NCBI GenBank assembly: GCA_944322345.1
Contig: CALUOO010000001.1
Span: 1-64,000, forward strand
Source of the DNA: an uncultured Bacteroides sp.
Lineage (GTDB): Bacteria; Bacteroidota; Bacteroidia; Bacteroidales; Bacteroidaceae
Direction: 5' to 3'
Length of the DNA: 64,000 nt
The translations under genes were made by a program, and so were the position numbers. Shown in pieces: positions 36,845 through 45,283 of this stretch. The stretch's first letter is position 1; every line of letters begins with the position of its first letter. The notes beneath the pieces were generated by a model. The model saw only the letters and a program-made list of their open reading frames with translations, was not told where the DNA came from and did not search any database.

Positions 36845-39190
36845 TTACTTTCCAAAGTCCGGATTGGGCTTGTCGCCCATGAACAGCTCGAGGGTAGCAC
36901 CTGCTGCGATGTCTTTCCAATTGACGTGCGGCAGGTTGTACTCTCTGCCTTCCATCAAGACACGTTGGATGTAGATGTTTTCCGGACTGTTGTTGTGGAC
37001 AATAATGGTGAATTTCTTCCCATTATAGTAGTCCGGATCGAGCTGGAATTCTATCCGGTCGAATATGGGGCTGGTGATTTCCATGAAATCAAGTCCCGGA
37101 CAAGCAGGATGGATGCCCGACGCGGCAAGCACATACCATGCGGACATCTGTCCGACGTCTTCGTTGCCAACCAGTCCCTCCACCTTGTTGTGGTATGCAT
37201 TCTGGCAGATGAAGCGTGTCCATTTCTGGGTCTCGTAGGCATGCCCCAACTGGTTGAAAAGGAAGGGGACAAAGTGTACCGGCTCGTTGGCATGGTTGTA
37301 ATACTGGTTCCACAGCATGTTCTTCGGTGTATGCTCGAAGAGGCTGCGCAGGTCGGCAAGCACTTTTTCCTTGCCACCCATGAGGGCGACCATGCCATCT
37401 AAATCGTGTGGCACAAACCATCCCTGCTGGTAGATGTTTGCCTCCATACAACCATAACCTTCCTTCATCCGCCCCTCCTCGGGCCACGGCATCCATGTGC
37501 CGTCGGCATTTTTAGGACGGAACCATCCTTTTTCCTTATCAAATATATTCTTGTAAGCCTTACTTTTCTGTAGGAAGAGCTGGGCATCCTCCTCCTTGTT
37601 CAAGTAGCCGGCAAGCTGTGAGATGCACCAGTCTGTGTAAGCATACTCCAGCGTCTGAGCCACACCCATGTTTCCGGGAGTGTAGCCCAAGGCGTCGTTG
37701 CCAAACTTGGCCGAGGAGTTGACAGCATAGCGGTAGGCCTTCTCGGCATCGAACGTGCGGATGCCTTTGCTGTATGCATCGGCAATGACAGAGATGGCCG
37801 GGTTGCCCAGCATACAGCCGGAGTAGGCATTGAGAAACTCCCAACGCTCGTAGTATTCGCGTCCGCTCTGCTCGGCAAGGGTGACTAAGGAGTTTATCTG
37901 GTCACTAACCAGCCGGGGATTGATGAGCGTCTGCAGGGGGAACTGGCTGCGGAATACGTCCCAGCCACTGAATATAGTACGTTTTGTGAATGTGTTGTTG
38001 CTTTGGTAAATCTTTCCGTCACCGCCCGTATAGCGTCCGTCTACGTCGGTGTAGATGCGCGGGTCTATCATCGTGTGGTAGAGGGCGGTGTAGAAGATGG
38101 TCTTTTCCTCATCGGTTCCACCTTCAACCTTGATGCGGCTCAGCTCCCGGTTCCAAAGAGAGTCGGCATGGCTGCGTACTTGGTCGAAGGTCTTGTCGGC
38201 AATCTCTGCCTCAAAGTTCCGCTGGGCACCCTCCATGTCTACGAACGAGATGCCGACTTTCAGGGTGACATCTTCGCGCTCTTTCGTAGCAAACTCGGTG
38301 AAGAAGCCGAGGTGCTTGCCCTCCAGTTCGCTTTGGTTGCGGATGATGGGTGCAGCCTCTACCTGCTTCAGGTAAGGGATGCTGACGACTTGGTCGCGTT
38401 TGCGGGTCCATCCGTCGGGGATGTCAGCGCTCCAGAAACCGTAGTTCTCGAGCGGTTTGCTGAATTGTGCATAGAAGTAGACCGTATAGTTGGCCTGTCC
38501 GTCGCCGTTGCCCCAACCGCCACCATCGGGGGTACAACGCATCCATCCCTGAATGGTATGGTCGTCCACCACCTTGATATATTGTTGGGTTGAGGTACCT
38601 CCTACCCGTCGTGCAAGGTCGATCTGTATTCTCGACTGCTGGCTGGAAGGGTAAGTGAAACGGAGTATGCCGCAATGAGGCATAGCACTACTCTCGGCCT
38701 TGATGTTGTAGTCTGTCAGCTCTACAGCATAATATCCTGCCTTTGCCACTTCCGAAGCCTTGTTGTAACTGGAGCGATAACCCTGTATGCTATCATTCCC
38801 CTCCTTGCCCGCCACCTTGCGGAGCTCGCCTGTGGTAGGCATGACAAGGAAGTTCCCCAGATCGCCAAACCATCCGATGCCGCTCATCTGCGTCATGGCA
38901 AAGCCTTCGATGGTGCGGTGTTCATCACTGTAGCCCGATCCGTTGTCACCACCCGTAATGGTGTTGGGACTAACCTGAACCATGCCATAAGGCGTTGTCG
39001 CGCCCGGAAAGGTCTTACCCAATCCGTGGTAAGCTCCTGCGGCGTCTACGTTGGTGCTGGCTCCGATCATGGGGTTTACATAGTCCGTCGGAGTAATTTC
39101 TGCTGTAGCTTTCTCTGTAGAAGAGCATGCTGTTCCACCAAAGAACAAACATGCCAAAAGAAGATTTACTGTAGCTCTGTACATGATCAT
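36845..39190 (-). CDS. GH92-family alpha-mannosidase, lipoprotein
   Basis: This is a 781-residue GH92 protein with a lipoprotein signal (LFFGGTAC, followed by SSTEK). The N-terminal domain has VNPMIGAST, FPGATTPYGMVQVSPNT and GSGYSDEHRTIEGFAMTQMSGIG. The catalytic domain has SGWDVFRSQFPL, the general acid Glu in HANEPVHFVPFLFN near residue 636, and GNEDVGQMSAWYV. All expected residues of an active calcium-dependent exo-alpha-mannosidase are visible. It follows GH38 by 23 bp and so belongs to the sigma-factor-led operon. The start could shift two codons to the second ATG. Confidence 0.93.
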   Translation of the reverse strand: MIMYRATVNLLLACLFFGGTACSSTEKATAEITPTDYVNPMIGASTNVDAAGAYHGLGKTFPGATTPYGMVQVSPNTITGGDNGSGYSDEHRTIEGFAMTQMSGIGWFGDLGNFLVMPTTGELRKVAGKEGNDSIQGYRSSYNKASEVAKAGYYAVELTDYNIKAESSAMPHCGILRFTYPSSQQSRIQIDLARRVGGTSTQQYIKVVDDHTIQGWMRCTPDGGGWGNGDGQANYTVYFYAQFSKPLENYGFWSADIPDGWTRKRDQVVSIPYLKQVEAAPIIRNQSELEGKHLGFFTEFATKEREDVTLKVGISFVDMEGAQRNFEAEIADKTFDQVRSHADSLWNRELSRIKVEGGTDEEKTIFYTALYHTMIDPRIYTDVDGRYTGGDGKIYQSNNTFTKRTIFSGWDVFRSQFPLQTLINPRLVSDQINSLVTLAEQSGREYYERWEFLNAYSGCMLGNPAISVIADAYSKGIRTFDAEKAYRYAVNSSAKFGNDALGYTPGNMGVAQTLEYAYTDWCISQLAGYLNKEEDAQLFLQKSKAYKNIFDKEKGWFRPKNADGTWMPWPEEGRMKEGYGCMEANIYQQGWFVPHDLDGMVALMGGKEKVLADLRSLFEHTPKNMLWNQYYNHANEPVHFVPFLFNQLGHAYETQKWTRFICQNAYHNKVEGLVGNEDVGQMSAWYVLAASGIHPACPGLDFMEITSPIFDRIEFQLDPDYYNGKKFTIIVHNNSPENIYIQRVLMEGREYNLPHVNWKDIAAGATLELFMGDKPNPDFGK

Positions 39191-39213
39191 GTGTATATAC
39201 GATAATGAATAAG

Positions 39214-41763
39214 TTAATTCTGATTTAGTTTCAAGCGATAGGTGCGGATGCCAAAGCGTGGCATGGAGACAGACATCAGTGTGCGGTCGCCCTTCGGCTT
39301 CAGGCTCATACGACCAAGGCTGCGGCCGTTCAGGTCAACTTCTTCTACACTGCCCAACGGCATCCCGAAGCTGACTGTGTGCGGTTTGCTGTCTCCCGAT
39401 GCATTATACAGCCGGAGGATGATTGCACCGTCCTTCAAGTGGGCGGCACTGACTTGATAGCCACTCTTTCCGAGGTCGATGAACGAGTGTGTCTTCAAAG
39501 CGTACGATGGCCGGTAGTCTGCCACCAAAGGCTCGTTCCAGCAGTCGCTCAGAGAGGATATATCGGCTTTGTCCCATGTTCCGCGATGGGGAACGATGGC
39601 ATATTTCACCCGTGTCGGCCGGGTAATCTTATAATCCGGTCCCCAAAGTCCCTGCCCGGAATACTGTATAGTCAATCCGAGCGGATCGCCCTCTCCATGC
39701 GAGTAAGAGGTGGTATGGTCGGACAGCAGTGCCAGTCCGTAGCCATCCTTGCCCTCACTCAAATCCACCCAATGAAGGATGATGTTGTGCTTTATGTCGC
39801 TCCACCTATTGAAGTATGTATTCTCTTGCCGGCTCTCGCATACGTCGAAAGGGGCATCCTTCGAGATGCGTGCGCCTTCCAGGCAAGTAGGGAACAGCAC
39901 ACGAAGCTTGTAACGGTCGTCACAATAGGCACGCCGGTCTTCACGCCATGCCTGCTCCTTATATTCGCCGATGCCCACATTCTCCTTCCAGTTGATGGTA
40001 AGGTCGAAGTCAATGCGAGGGTCTCCTTTAGTCAGTGTGATGGTCTGGGCAAACGGATGTCCGGCTATTGTACCGGAGATTTCCACCTGATTCCGCAACG
40101 GGTTGTCAGCAATCACCTTCAGGCAGGCAGGCAATTCGGCTGATGAACGGAATTTTCCTTCTTCATAAAAGAAGCCACATAGCTCCCCGACGGCATACTT
40201 TCCACCGTCCTGCTTCGCAAAATCCCTGTTTCCTGCACGTTTGGCTATCAGACTTTTGATGGTTCCTCCCCTAGACAAGTCGAAAACAATCCGATAACAG
40301 TCGTTCTCCATAACATACTCCTGACCGGTAAACTCACGGGGTTCGGCAGCCGAAGTCTGTGACTTTGTCGTATGCTGTAGCCAGTAAGTAGCATATCCGA
40401 ATGCAGGCACCTCTGCCTCGAAGCAGAGGAAGCTACCTTCCTCTCCCGTTTGAACAGTACAGTCCACCGGATTCATGTGAGAATCCTGCAGGCTGAATCC
40501 CTTCTGCCGTAAAGAAGCAGGAAGGAGCAGCTTTACCACCTCTTTGCGGGAAGTCCCCAATGTGTTGTACACCCTTATATATCCCCGATTATCATTAGTC
40601 GCCTTCCCGGTATAGCTCTCCAAGCTCTGACTGATAACGGCATCGGCTACCGAATTGGTATGGTCCGTCCACTTTCTGATGGCGTCAGCCCATGTCCCGT
40701 ATCCGCGTAAACCGTTGTAAGGCACAATCCATGAATCATGATGCTGTGCAAGCATCAGCGTGCGCCATGCTTCGTCCATTTCTGATTGAGCATACTGATA
40801 ACCGTTTTCCCAATAAGCCATTACTCCCATCTTCTCTGCTGCAATAACCTTATTTTCCGAAGTCCGCACCTCTTGTGCAATGCGCTGTAACACCTGACTC
40901 CCCCACATCAGGTTTACCCGCATATCTTCTTGAGAGAAATGCCAGTCATCATTTGTTTTTCCAATGGAGATATCACTGAAATAATCTCTCCAGCGTACAT
41001 ATATTGATTTGTTCTTTGTGTTGTTTCCACTTTTCAGCCAAGGACCATTCTTCCATCCTGCATCCTGATAACACATGCCTACAGGATGCTTGATGCCCGA
41101 CTCTAAACAGGCCTGTATATATGACTTCTCGTTTGCCCAAGCCGTGGTCTGCCATGTAGAATTCTTCTCCAACTTTTCACAAGCATATCGAGGAACAGTT
41201 AATATAGATGTATTATCCGGTCCTATCCAGTTTACCAACTCACCTCCATAAGCTTGAGTATATCCTCCCCAACAAGTGTTAGGACATTTCAACACAGCAT
41301 ATTTAAAACCAAACTGCTTCAGCAATTGGGGCAAGCAACTGGTAAAGCAAGGTTCTTCTACACTGTATGTCAGGAAATCCACTTCTGGGAAATGGCTATG
41401 TATCTTATCAATACCATATTGAAACTGTCTGATAATACTCTCTCCCGAAATGTTGTAGCAATAGGGCTGCGCATAAGTCGGATTCGTAAATTCCATCTGA
41501 GTGCCGGTAGTCATCTCCTTAAACCGGGCATAATCTTCGGGAGTTTTTGCTTTCACCGTATCCCATGTTTCAGGTTCTATTTCCAAACCAATTCTCCAGT
41601 CGGGATGAAGTTTCAGCTGATCTACTATAAATTTAGTTTTCCATTCTACAGGATAATGACCATATATTCCCCCATGATATCCATCAGCAAAATAGGCTTG
41701 CTGCGAACATACATCCGTTGTATTCAATATTATCAATAATGAGACTATAATATATTTATTCAT
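39214..41763 (-). CDS. Divergent GH38-like alpha-mannosidase
   Basis: This is an 849-residue secreted protein (signal peptide through about residue 20). GH38 enzymes are zinc-dependent retaining alpha-mannosidases. Overall layout and the LAQHHDSWIVP segment (HHD at 341-343) fit the family, followed by a helical middle and a large C-terminal beta domain. Two usual zinc/nucleophile motifs are altered: the first His-x-Asp reads H30-G-G32, and the DPFGHS region reads S134-V-E-E-P-C139. Either this is a subfamily with other catalytic residues or the site has changed. It begins 13 bp after the small soluble partner of the ECF sigma factor. Confidence 0.75.
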   Translation of the reverse strand: MNKYIIVSLLIILNTTDVCSQQAYFADGYHGGIYGHYPVEWKTKFIVDQLKLHPDWRIGLEIEPETWDTVKAKTPEDYARFKEMTTGTQMEFTNPTYAQPYCYNISGESIIRQFQYGIDKIHSHFPEVDFLTYSVEEPCFTSCLPQLLKQFGFKYAVLKCPNTCWGGYTQAYGGELVNWIGPDNTSILTVPRYACEKLEKNSTWQTTAWANEKSYIQACLESGIKHPVGMCYQDAGWKNGPWLKSGNNTKNKSIYVRWRDYFSDISIGKTNDDWHFSQEDMRVNLMWGSQVLQRIAQEVRTSENKVIAAEKMGVMAYWENGYQYAQSEMDEAWRTLMLAQHHDSWIVPYNGLRGYGTWADAIRKWTDHTNSVADAVISQSLESYTGKATNDNRGYIRVYNTLGTSRKEVVKLLLPASLRQKGFSLQDSHMNPVDCTVQTGEEGSFLCFEAEVPAFGYATYWLQHTTKSQTSAAEPREFTGQEYVMENDCYRIVFDLSRGGTIKSLIAKRAGNRDFAKQDGGKYAVGELCGFFYEEGKFRSSAELPACLKVIADNPLRNQVEISGTIAGHPFAQTITLTKGDPRIDFDLTINWKENVGIGEYKEQAWREDRRAYCDDRYKLRVLFPTCLEGARISKDAPFDVCESRQENTYFNRWSDIKHNIILHWVDLSEGKDGYGLALLSDHTTSYSHGEGDPLGLTIQYSGQGLWGPDYKITRPTRVKYAIVPHRGTWDKADISSLSDCWNEPLVADYRPSYALKTHSFIDLGKSGYQVSAAHLKDGAIILRLYNASGDSKPHTVSFGMPLGSVEEVDLNGRSLGRMSLKPKGDRTLMSVSMPRFGIRTYRLKLNQN

Positions 41764-41776
41764 GGCATCAGCTATC

Positions 41777-41992
41777 TTATTTATTATTCAACTTATCCAT
41801 AAATTCTGATAACTTTTGTTGAGCAAGATTATCTTTATCTTCAACCAATACCCAGTCAACCATCGCCATCATATTCTGAAATTTAAAAAATTCTTTTTTC
41901 ATATTCTCATCCTTTTTTATTTCTAGAGAAAAACGTGTTCTCTCTTCGGAAGTCATCTCTCCAAAAATATATTTACTTAATTCATTATCCAT
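41777..41992 (-). CDS. Small soluble protein resembling a minimal anti-sigma domain
   Basis: I start this at 41992 (MDNELSKYIFGEMTSEERTR), giving 71 residues; the longer frame to 42043 adds a basic, unlikely N-terminus. The first 20 residues resemble the N-terminal sigma-binding helices of FecR-type anti-sigma factors in Bacteroides (short helix, GE-x-T/S-x-EER). Unlike those, it has no membrane segment and no periplasmic FecR domain. It is charged and predicted helical. It lies 71 bp after the ECF sigma gene and 13 bp before GH38. A role as a cytoplasmic sigma partner is inference; it could also be a remnant of a larger FecR protein. Confidence 0.6.
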   Translation of the reverse strand: MDNELSKYIFGEMTSEERTRFSLEIKKDENMKKEFFKFQNMMAMVDWVLVEDKDNLAQQKLSEFMDKLNNK

Positions 41993-42063
41993 TTCCAATG
42001 TCCTTTTTTTTATAAAGAACGATAATATTGGAAATAGTATCAAAAGTAAAATCTAAAAAAATG

Positions 42064-42609
42064 TTATGCAGCTAAACATCCATCAAGTTTTTCTCTCAGT
42101 TTTCTTAAAGCAATTCCCATCTGACGCTTTACTGTGTTATGTGAAAGATGGAGCTGATCGGCTATTTCCCGATATGTCATTTTTTCCAAACGATTCATTA
42201 GAAAAATATTACGGCACTGCCGCGGTAGACTTTTAATTGCAGAATGGACAAGAATGCTCATCTCACTCATTTCCCACGAATAAACATCCAAACGTCCTAA
42301 TGATTCGGCTTTCAGTTCCAATTCAATATCTGAAACCGGTTGTTTATGATCTACATATTTGCTTTCCTTGTCCATGAAGCGCAAATGATCCAGACATTTG
42401 TTTCTGACAAGCGTAAGAAGATAAGCGTCCATATTTTTAATATATCCCATAAGAAATCCCCACTTTTCCCAAACATCCGTGAAGACATCTTGAGTTATAT
42501 TTTCAGCATCTTCTTCCATTATTACATATCCTCTGGCAAATCGTAGCAACTTCGGATAATAAGTAATATATACCTTTGAAAAATCCACTTTGTTTTCCAT
42601 GTAGACCAA
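42064..42609 (-). CDS. ECF-family RNA polymerase sigma factor
   Basis: This is a 181-residue sigma-70 family protein with only regions 2 and 4. Region 2 is seen in YYPKLLRFARGYVIMEEDAENITQDVF and AYLLTLVRNKCLDHLR. Region 4 is LPRQCRNIFLMNRLEKMTYREIADQLHLSHNTVKRQM, a helix-turn-helix that reads the -35-like element. A start at the second ATG (MENKVDFSK, 42600) is equally plausible. It sits just after a TATATTTG box and heads an operon with the small partner, GH38 and GH92, so it likely activates this PUL; that is inferred from position. Confidence 0.92.
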   Translation of the reverse strand: MVYMENKVDFSKVYITYYPKLLRFARGYVIMEEDAENITQDVFTDVWEKWGFLMGYIKNMDAYLLTLVRNKCLDHLRFMDKESKYVDHKQPVSDIELELKAESLGRLDVYSWEMSEMSILVHSAIKSLPRQCRNIFLMNRLEKMTYREIADQLHLSHNTVKRQMGIALRKLREKLDGCLAA

Positions 42610-42637
42610 GCTTTAAAACTTAAAAAACCTTATGTTG

Positions 42638-42645
42638 CAAATATA
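42638..42645 (-). promoter_or_regulatory. Candidate promoter of the ECF sigma operon (-7 box)
   Basis: TATATTTG on the - strand fits TAnnTTTG and lies about 30 bp before the sigma-factor start. The region where a -33 box would be is occupied by the terminator hairpin of the upstream gene, and no TTTG is seen there. An alternative sigma factor might therefore be used. Confidence 0.5.
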
Positions 42646-42647
42646 TG

Positions 42648-42685
42648 AAGAAAAAGAGCCTACCTCTTACGCGAGGTAGACTCTA
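42648..42685 (-). terminator. Terminator after the DUF6377-type regulator
   Basis: The hairpin AGagTCTACCTC-gcgtaa-GAGGTAGgCTCT (as read on the - strand) is followed by TTTTTCTTC. It is placed about 100 bp past the regulator stop and directly abuts the -7 box of the sigma-factor operon. Confidence 0.75.
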
Positions 42686-42780
42686 AAGTAGAATTATTTT
42701 AAAGAATTTAAAATGTAATATACTGTATATAAACGAATTAAAAATACAGATTTGAATCGTCTTAATAAGCCATTTTAAAA

Positions 42781-44385
42781 TTAAAATGAGCAGAATGAAC
42801 CTAAGTTTCTGACTTCTTCCTCAAAACGATCTGCATCAAGAACCGACTTTCCCTTTACTTTATTCTTATAGTTATAAATAGTCTGTGGAGTATAATGTAA
42901 GAACACTGCAATCTGTGCAACATCTGTAATTCCCAAACGCATCAAAGCAAAGATACGCAGTTCTGTATTCAATCGTTCTTCTTTGGGATAAAATCGTTCT
43001 TCCGGTTTTATAAAAGCATTAAATTCTTCTACGAAATTAGGATACAGTTTCAAGAATGCCTTGTCGAAATTGACATAAAGATCTTCCAGCTCACGTTCGA
43101 ACGGACGTGCAGAAGACTGAAGCAGTTCATCCACTTTTCCTGATTTTATCTTACGGTTTACATTCTTTCTGTATTCTTCGAGTTTACTGATATAAACGCC
43201 ACACTGGTTCATGAAATATGCCACATACCTTTCTTTCACCAAATTGGCTTCATCAAGATTATGATTCAGCATAATCAGCTTATCATTCATCGCTTTCAGA
43301 TTCCTTTTTGCTTTTGAAATCATCTTAGTCTGCTTATAAGTAAAATAGAGTGTAACAGACAAAGCGATGGCAAACAGTCCTATCAATAAAATGTAAATGC
43401 GCAAATTACGTTTCTGCTGTTCTAGCCGATACAAATAAGTATTTTCTATAATGGGATGGATACGTGAGATGATTGTATTCTTAAAACGGGAGTTATAAAA
43501 GACAGCATCTTCGAGCGCTACCTTTATATAATTGTAAGCCCTCTCGATATCTCCGGCATGGTAAAGCTTTACAGCCAAACTTAAAAGAGCCTCGTTCTCT
43601 TTTACAGCCAACTGTATGTCTGTCATTGCCGACAATATCAGATATTTGTCTTCTGCCTGCGTATCACCCGACAGGCGATAGGCTTTTGCAAGTCCCATTG
43701 CCATCATTGCATAGCTGTGTGTACCAGGCTGTTCTTTCTTATATATCTCCAACAAGATAGGAAGAGCCTCTTTAGCCATACCTTTATCTTCAAGCTTAAT
43801 GGCCTTCTCTTTCAGATACATATCCGACTTCTCATACAGGATATTCATTACCGTATCCCTGCAAGCCTCTTTTCCTATAATATATGGTTCAGAAAAACGG
43901 ATATCATCCGTATACCTGATCAGATTCTCGTAGAATTTAATCTTATTCCAGCAGTATATGACCTTCAAATGATCCGGTAAACGCTGAAAAGGAATAGAAT
44001 CGAAAATCTCTGAGGCCTGAAAAAAAAGTCCAGACAAAGAGTATATCAATGCCAACTTGATTCTGTTTTCCTGCCAATACCCCTCATCTCCCATTTGCTT
44101 GGCAAGGGCAATGTTTTCGTGAATGTAATATTCCGCAGAATCACAAATAAAAGTCTCATACTGCTGTATAAGCTCTGAATTCAAATGGTATAGCTCCACT
44201 AAAGAATCCTGTTCAATTTTCTTTTGTTTCAGTTCGCTGATTACTTTTCTTTTTGCATCTGTATATTTCTGCCGGTCTGCAACTATTTTATCCAAGACTG
44301 TCAGTAAAGAGTCTGTCTCTTTATTGGCATAAACAGTAGAAAATGAAAATATTAACAACAAAACAACTTCCAATGTGCGTTTCAT
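42781..44385 (-). CDS. DUF6377-type membrane regulator with TPR-like sensor and HTH
   Basis: This is a 534-residue protein with an N-terminal signal (to about SFSTVYA), then about 300 residues of helical TPR-like repeats expected in the periplasm. A single membrane helix follows near 330-350 (IYILLIGLFAIALSVTLYFT), then a coiled stretch and a cytoplasmic C-terminal LuxR-like helix-turn-helix (LRIFALMRLGITDVAQIAVFLHYTPQTIYNYKNKVKGK). This layout matches Bacteroides regulators annotated DUF6377, often found at PUL edges; I recall the family by pattern. It probably senses a glycan or envelope signal and regulates the adjacent locus. It has its own terminator before the ECF operon. Confidence 0.8.
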   Translation of the reverse strand: MKRTLEVVLLLIFSFSTVYANKETDSLLTVLDKIVADRQKYTDAKRKVISELKQKKIEQDSLVELYHLNSELIQQYETFICDSAEYYIHENIALAKQMGDEGYWQENRIKLALIYSLSGLFFQASEIFDSIPFQRLPDHLKVIYCWNKIKFYENLIRYTDDIRFSEPYIIGKEACRDTVMNILYEKSDMYLKEKAIKLEDKGMAKEALPILLEIYKKEQPGTHSYAMMAMGLAKAYRLSGDTQAEDKYLILSAMTDIQLAVKENEALLSLAVKLYHAGDIERAYNYIKVALEDAVFYNSRFKNTIISRIHPIIENTYLYRLEQQKRNLRIYILLIGLFAIALSVTLYFTYKQTKMISKAKRNLKAMNDKLIMLNHNLDEANLVKERYVAYFMNQCGVYISKLEEYRKNVNRKIKSGKVDELLQSSARPFERELEDLYVNFDKAFLKLYPNFVEEFNAFIKPEERFYPKEERLNTELRIFALMRLGITDVAQIAVFLHYTPQTIYNYKNKVKGKSVLDADRFEEEVRNLGSFCSF

Positions 44386-44602
44386 GCTCTATGCTCTTTC
44401 TTTATTTGACATACAAATAAAATATATTTTAGTCCGGTATTTCTTGAAAAGAAAACAAATCATCCATTTTATTACATTTTTTAACCTATCAGATAAAATT
44501 CAGGAATCCAACGTCTATTTCTATCATTTTATATTTTAATCTGAATATCAATAATTTACATTTATCTTTTGAAGCAATTTTATGCCTTACCTCAACCCAT
44601 TT

Positions 44603-44688
44603 GTCAGCTAACCTTTCCCAACAGATTGGGTAACCTTTGCCAACGCGAGCCGTAACCTTTCCCAACACGTCAGCTAACCTTTCCCAAC
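44603..44688. repeat. Tandem array, 4 x 22 bp, unit shared with 60918-60959
   Basis: Units start at 44603, 44625, 44647 and 44669. The first and fourth are exactly GTCAGCTAACCTTTCCCAAC plus a 2-bp spacer. The middle two share TAACCTTT-CCAAC but differ at their left ends. The array ends 46 bp before the promoter of the nuo leader gene. The identical 20-base unit recurs twice upstream of the TonB-dependent receptor at 61109. Confidence 0.92.
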
Positions 44689-44734
44689 AAATGCAGAAAC
44701 AACACGTTAAAAAATGCTTTTTTGTAACTTCCAG

Positions 44735-44768
44735 TTTGCAAAAAGTATGAATATAAATTCTATCTTTG
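44735..44768 (+). promoter_or_regulatory. Promoter of the small ORF and nuo operon
   Basis: TTTG (44735-44738) and TATCTTTG (44761-44768) are separated by 22 bp, a good match to the Bacteroides -33/-7 promoter. The leader to the ATG at 44788 would be short. Since only 118 bp without a clear terminator separates that gene from nuoA, it may also drive nuo. Confidence 0.65.
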
Positions 44769-44787
44769 CGTCCATTATTCGAGAAAG

Positions 44788-45165
44788 ATGAGACAAAGCT
44801 GCAAATATGGACTATTTTTGGTAATTGCTTTGCTGATCTACGCCTTCACAACAGAATCCGTAGGAAATAACAGCAAAGTTTCCTGCCCCACTAGCTGTTG
44901 GCAGAAAACAGATTCATACCAAAAAGAATCTTTTCAGGATATTCTCGAACAGCTGTTTCACTTTTATGCCTGTCAAACATGTGAGATTGGGCATGCAGAT
45001 GCAATCCACATTCCGGGAGATAAAATTTTTCTGTTACCCGTATTTTATCTCAAAGAACACAAGAACTCTCCTGCCCCTCCCAATGCCAGCCAGCTTCATC
45101 TTCCCCATTACTTCTACGATCCAATTACACATTATATATATGCTTTAAGAAGAATCGTCATTTAG
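44788..45165 (+). CDS. Small secreted or membrane-anchored protein, unknown function
   Basis: This 125-residue protein is not recognised. It has a hydrophobic N-terminal signal (YGLFLVIALLIYAFTTES), then a Cys-containing segment (VSCPTSCW and FYACQTCEIGH) and a basic, Tyr-rich C-terminus. The paired Cys residues could form disulfides or bind metal, but no family motif is seen. Support for its being real comes from the strong promoter just upstream and the signal-like N-terminus. It precedes nuoA by 118 bp and may be co-transcribed with nuo. Confidence 0.6.
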   Translation: MRQSCKYGLFLVIALLIYAFTTESVGNNSKVSCPTSCWQKTDSYQKESFQDILEQLFHFYACQTCEIGHADAIHIPGDKIFLLPVFYLKEHKNSPAPPNASQLHLPHYFYDPITHYIYALRRIVI

Positions 45166-45283
45166 CTACGACGTTTCTACCATAATTATGGCATATTGCT
45201 CGGTCACTTCTATTTCCGGTGGGTTATAAGGAGCGGCTTTATATTTCAGAATATAATATTCAATCTAAACAACCATAAGAATT

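Larger units (their letters stand above)
44386..44787. other. Intergenic region between PUL regulator and nuo region
   Basis: This divergent 402-bp gap contains the 4 x 22-bp array (44603-44688) and a strong promoter for the + strand (44735-44768). The part nearest the regulator is AT-rich without a recognisable box. I see no gene. Confidence 0.6.

Noticed and set aside
39214-41763. Treating the GH38-like gene as a pseudogene
   Set aside because: It is full length without frameshifts or stops, with a signal peptide and conserved HHD; altered motifs are better explained as divergence.
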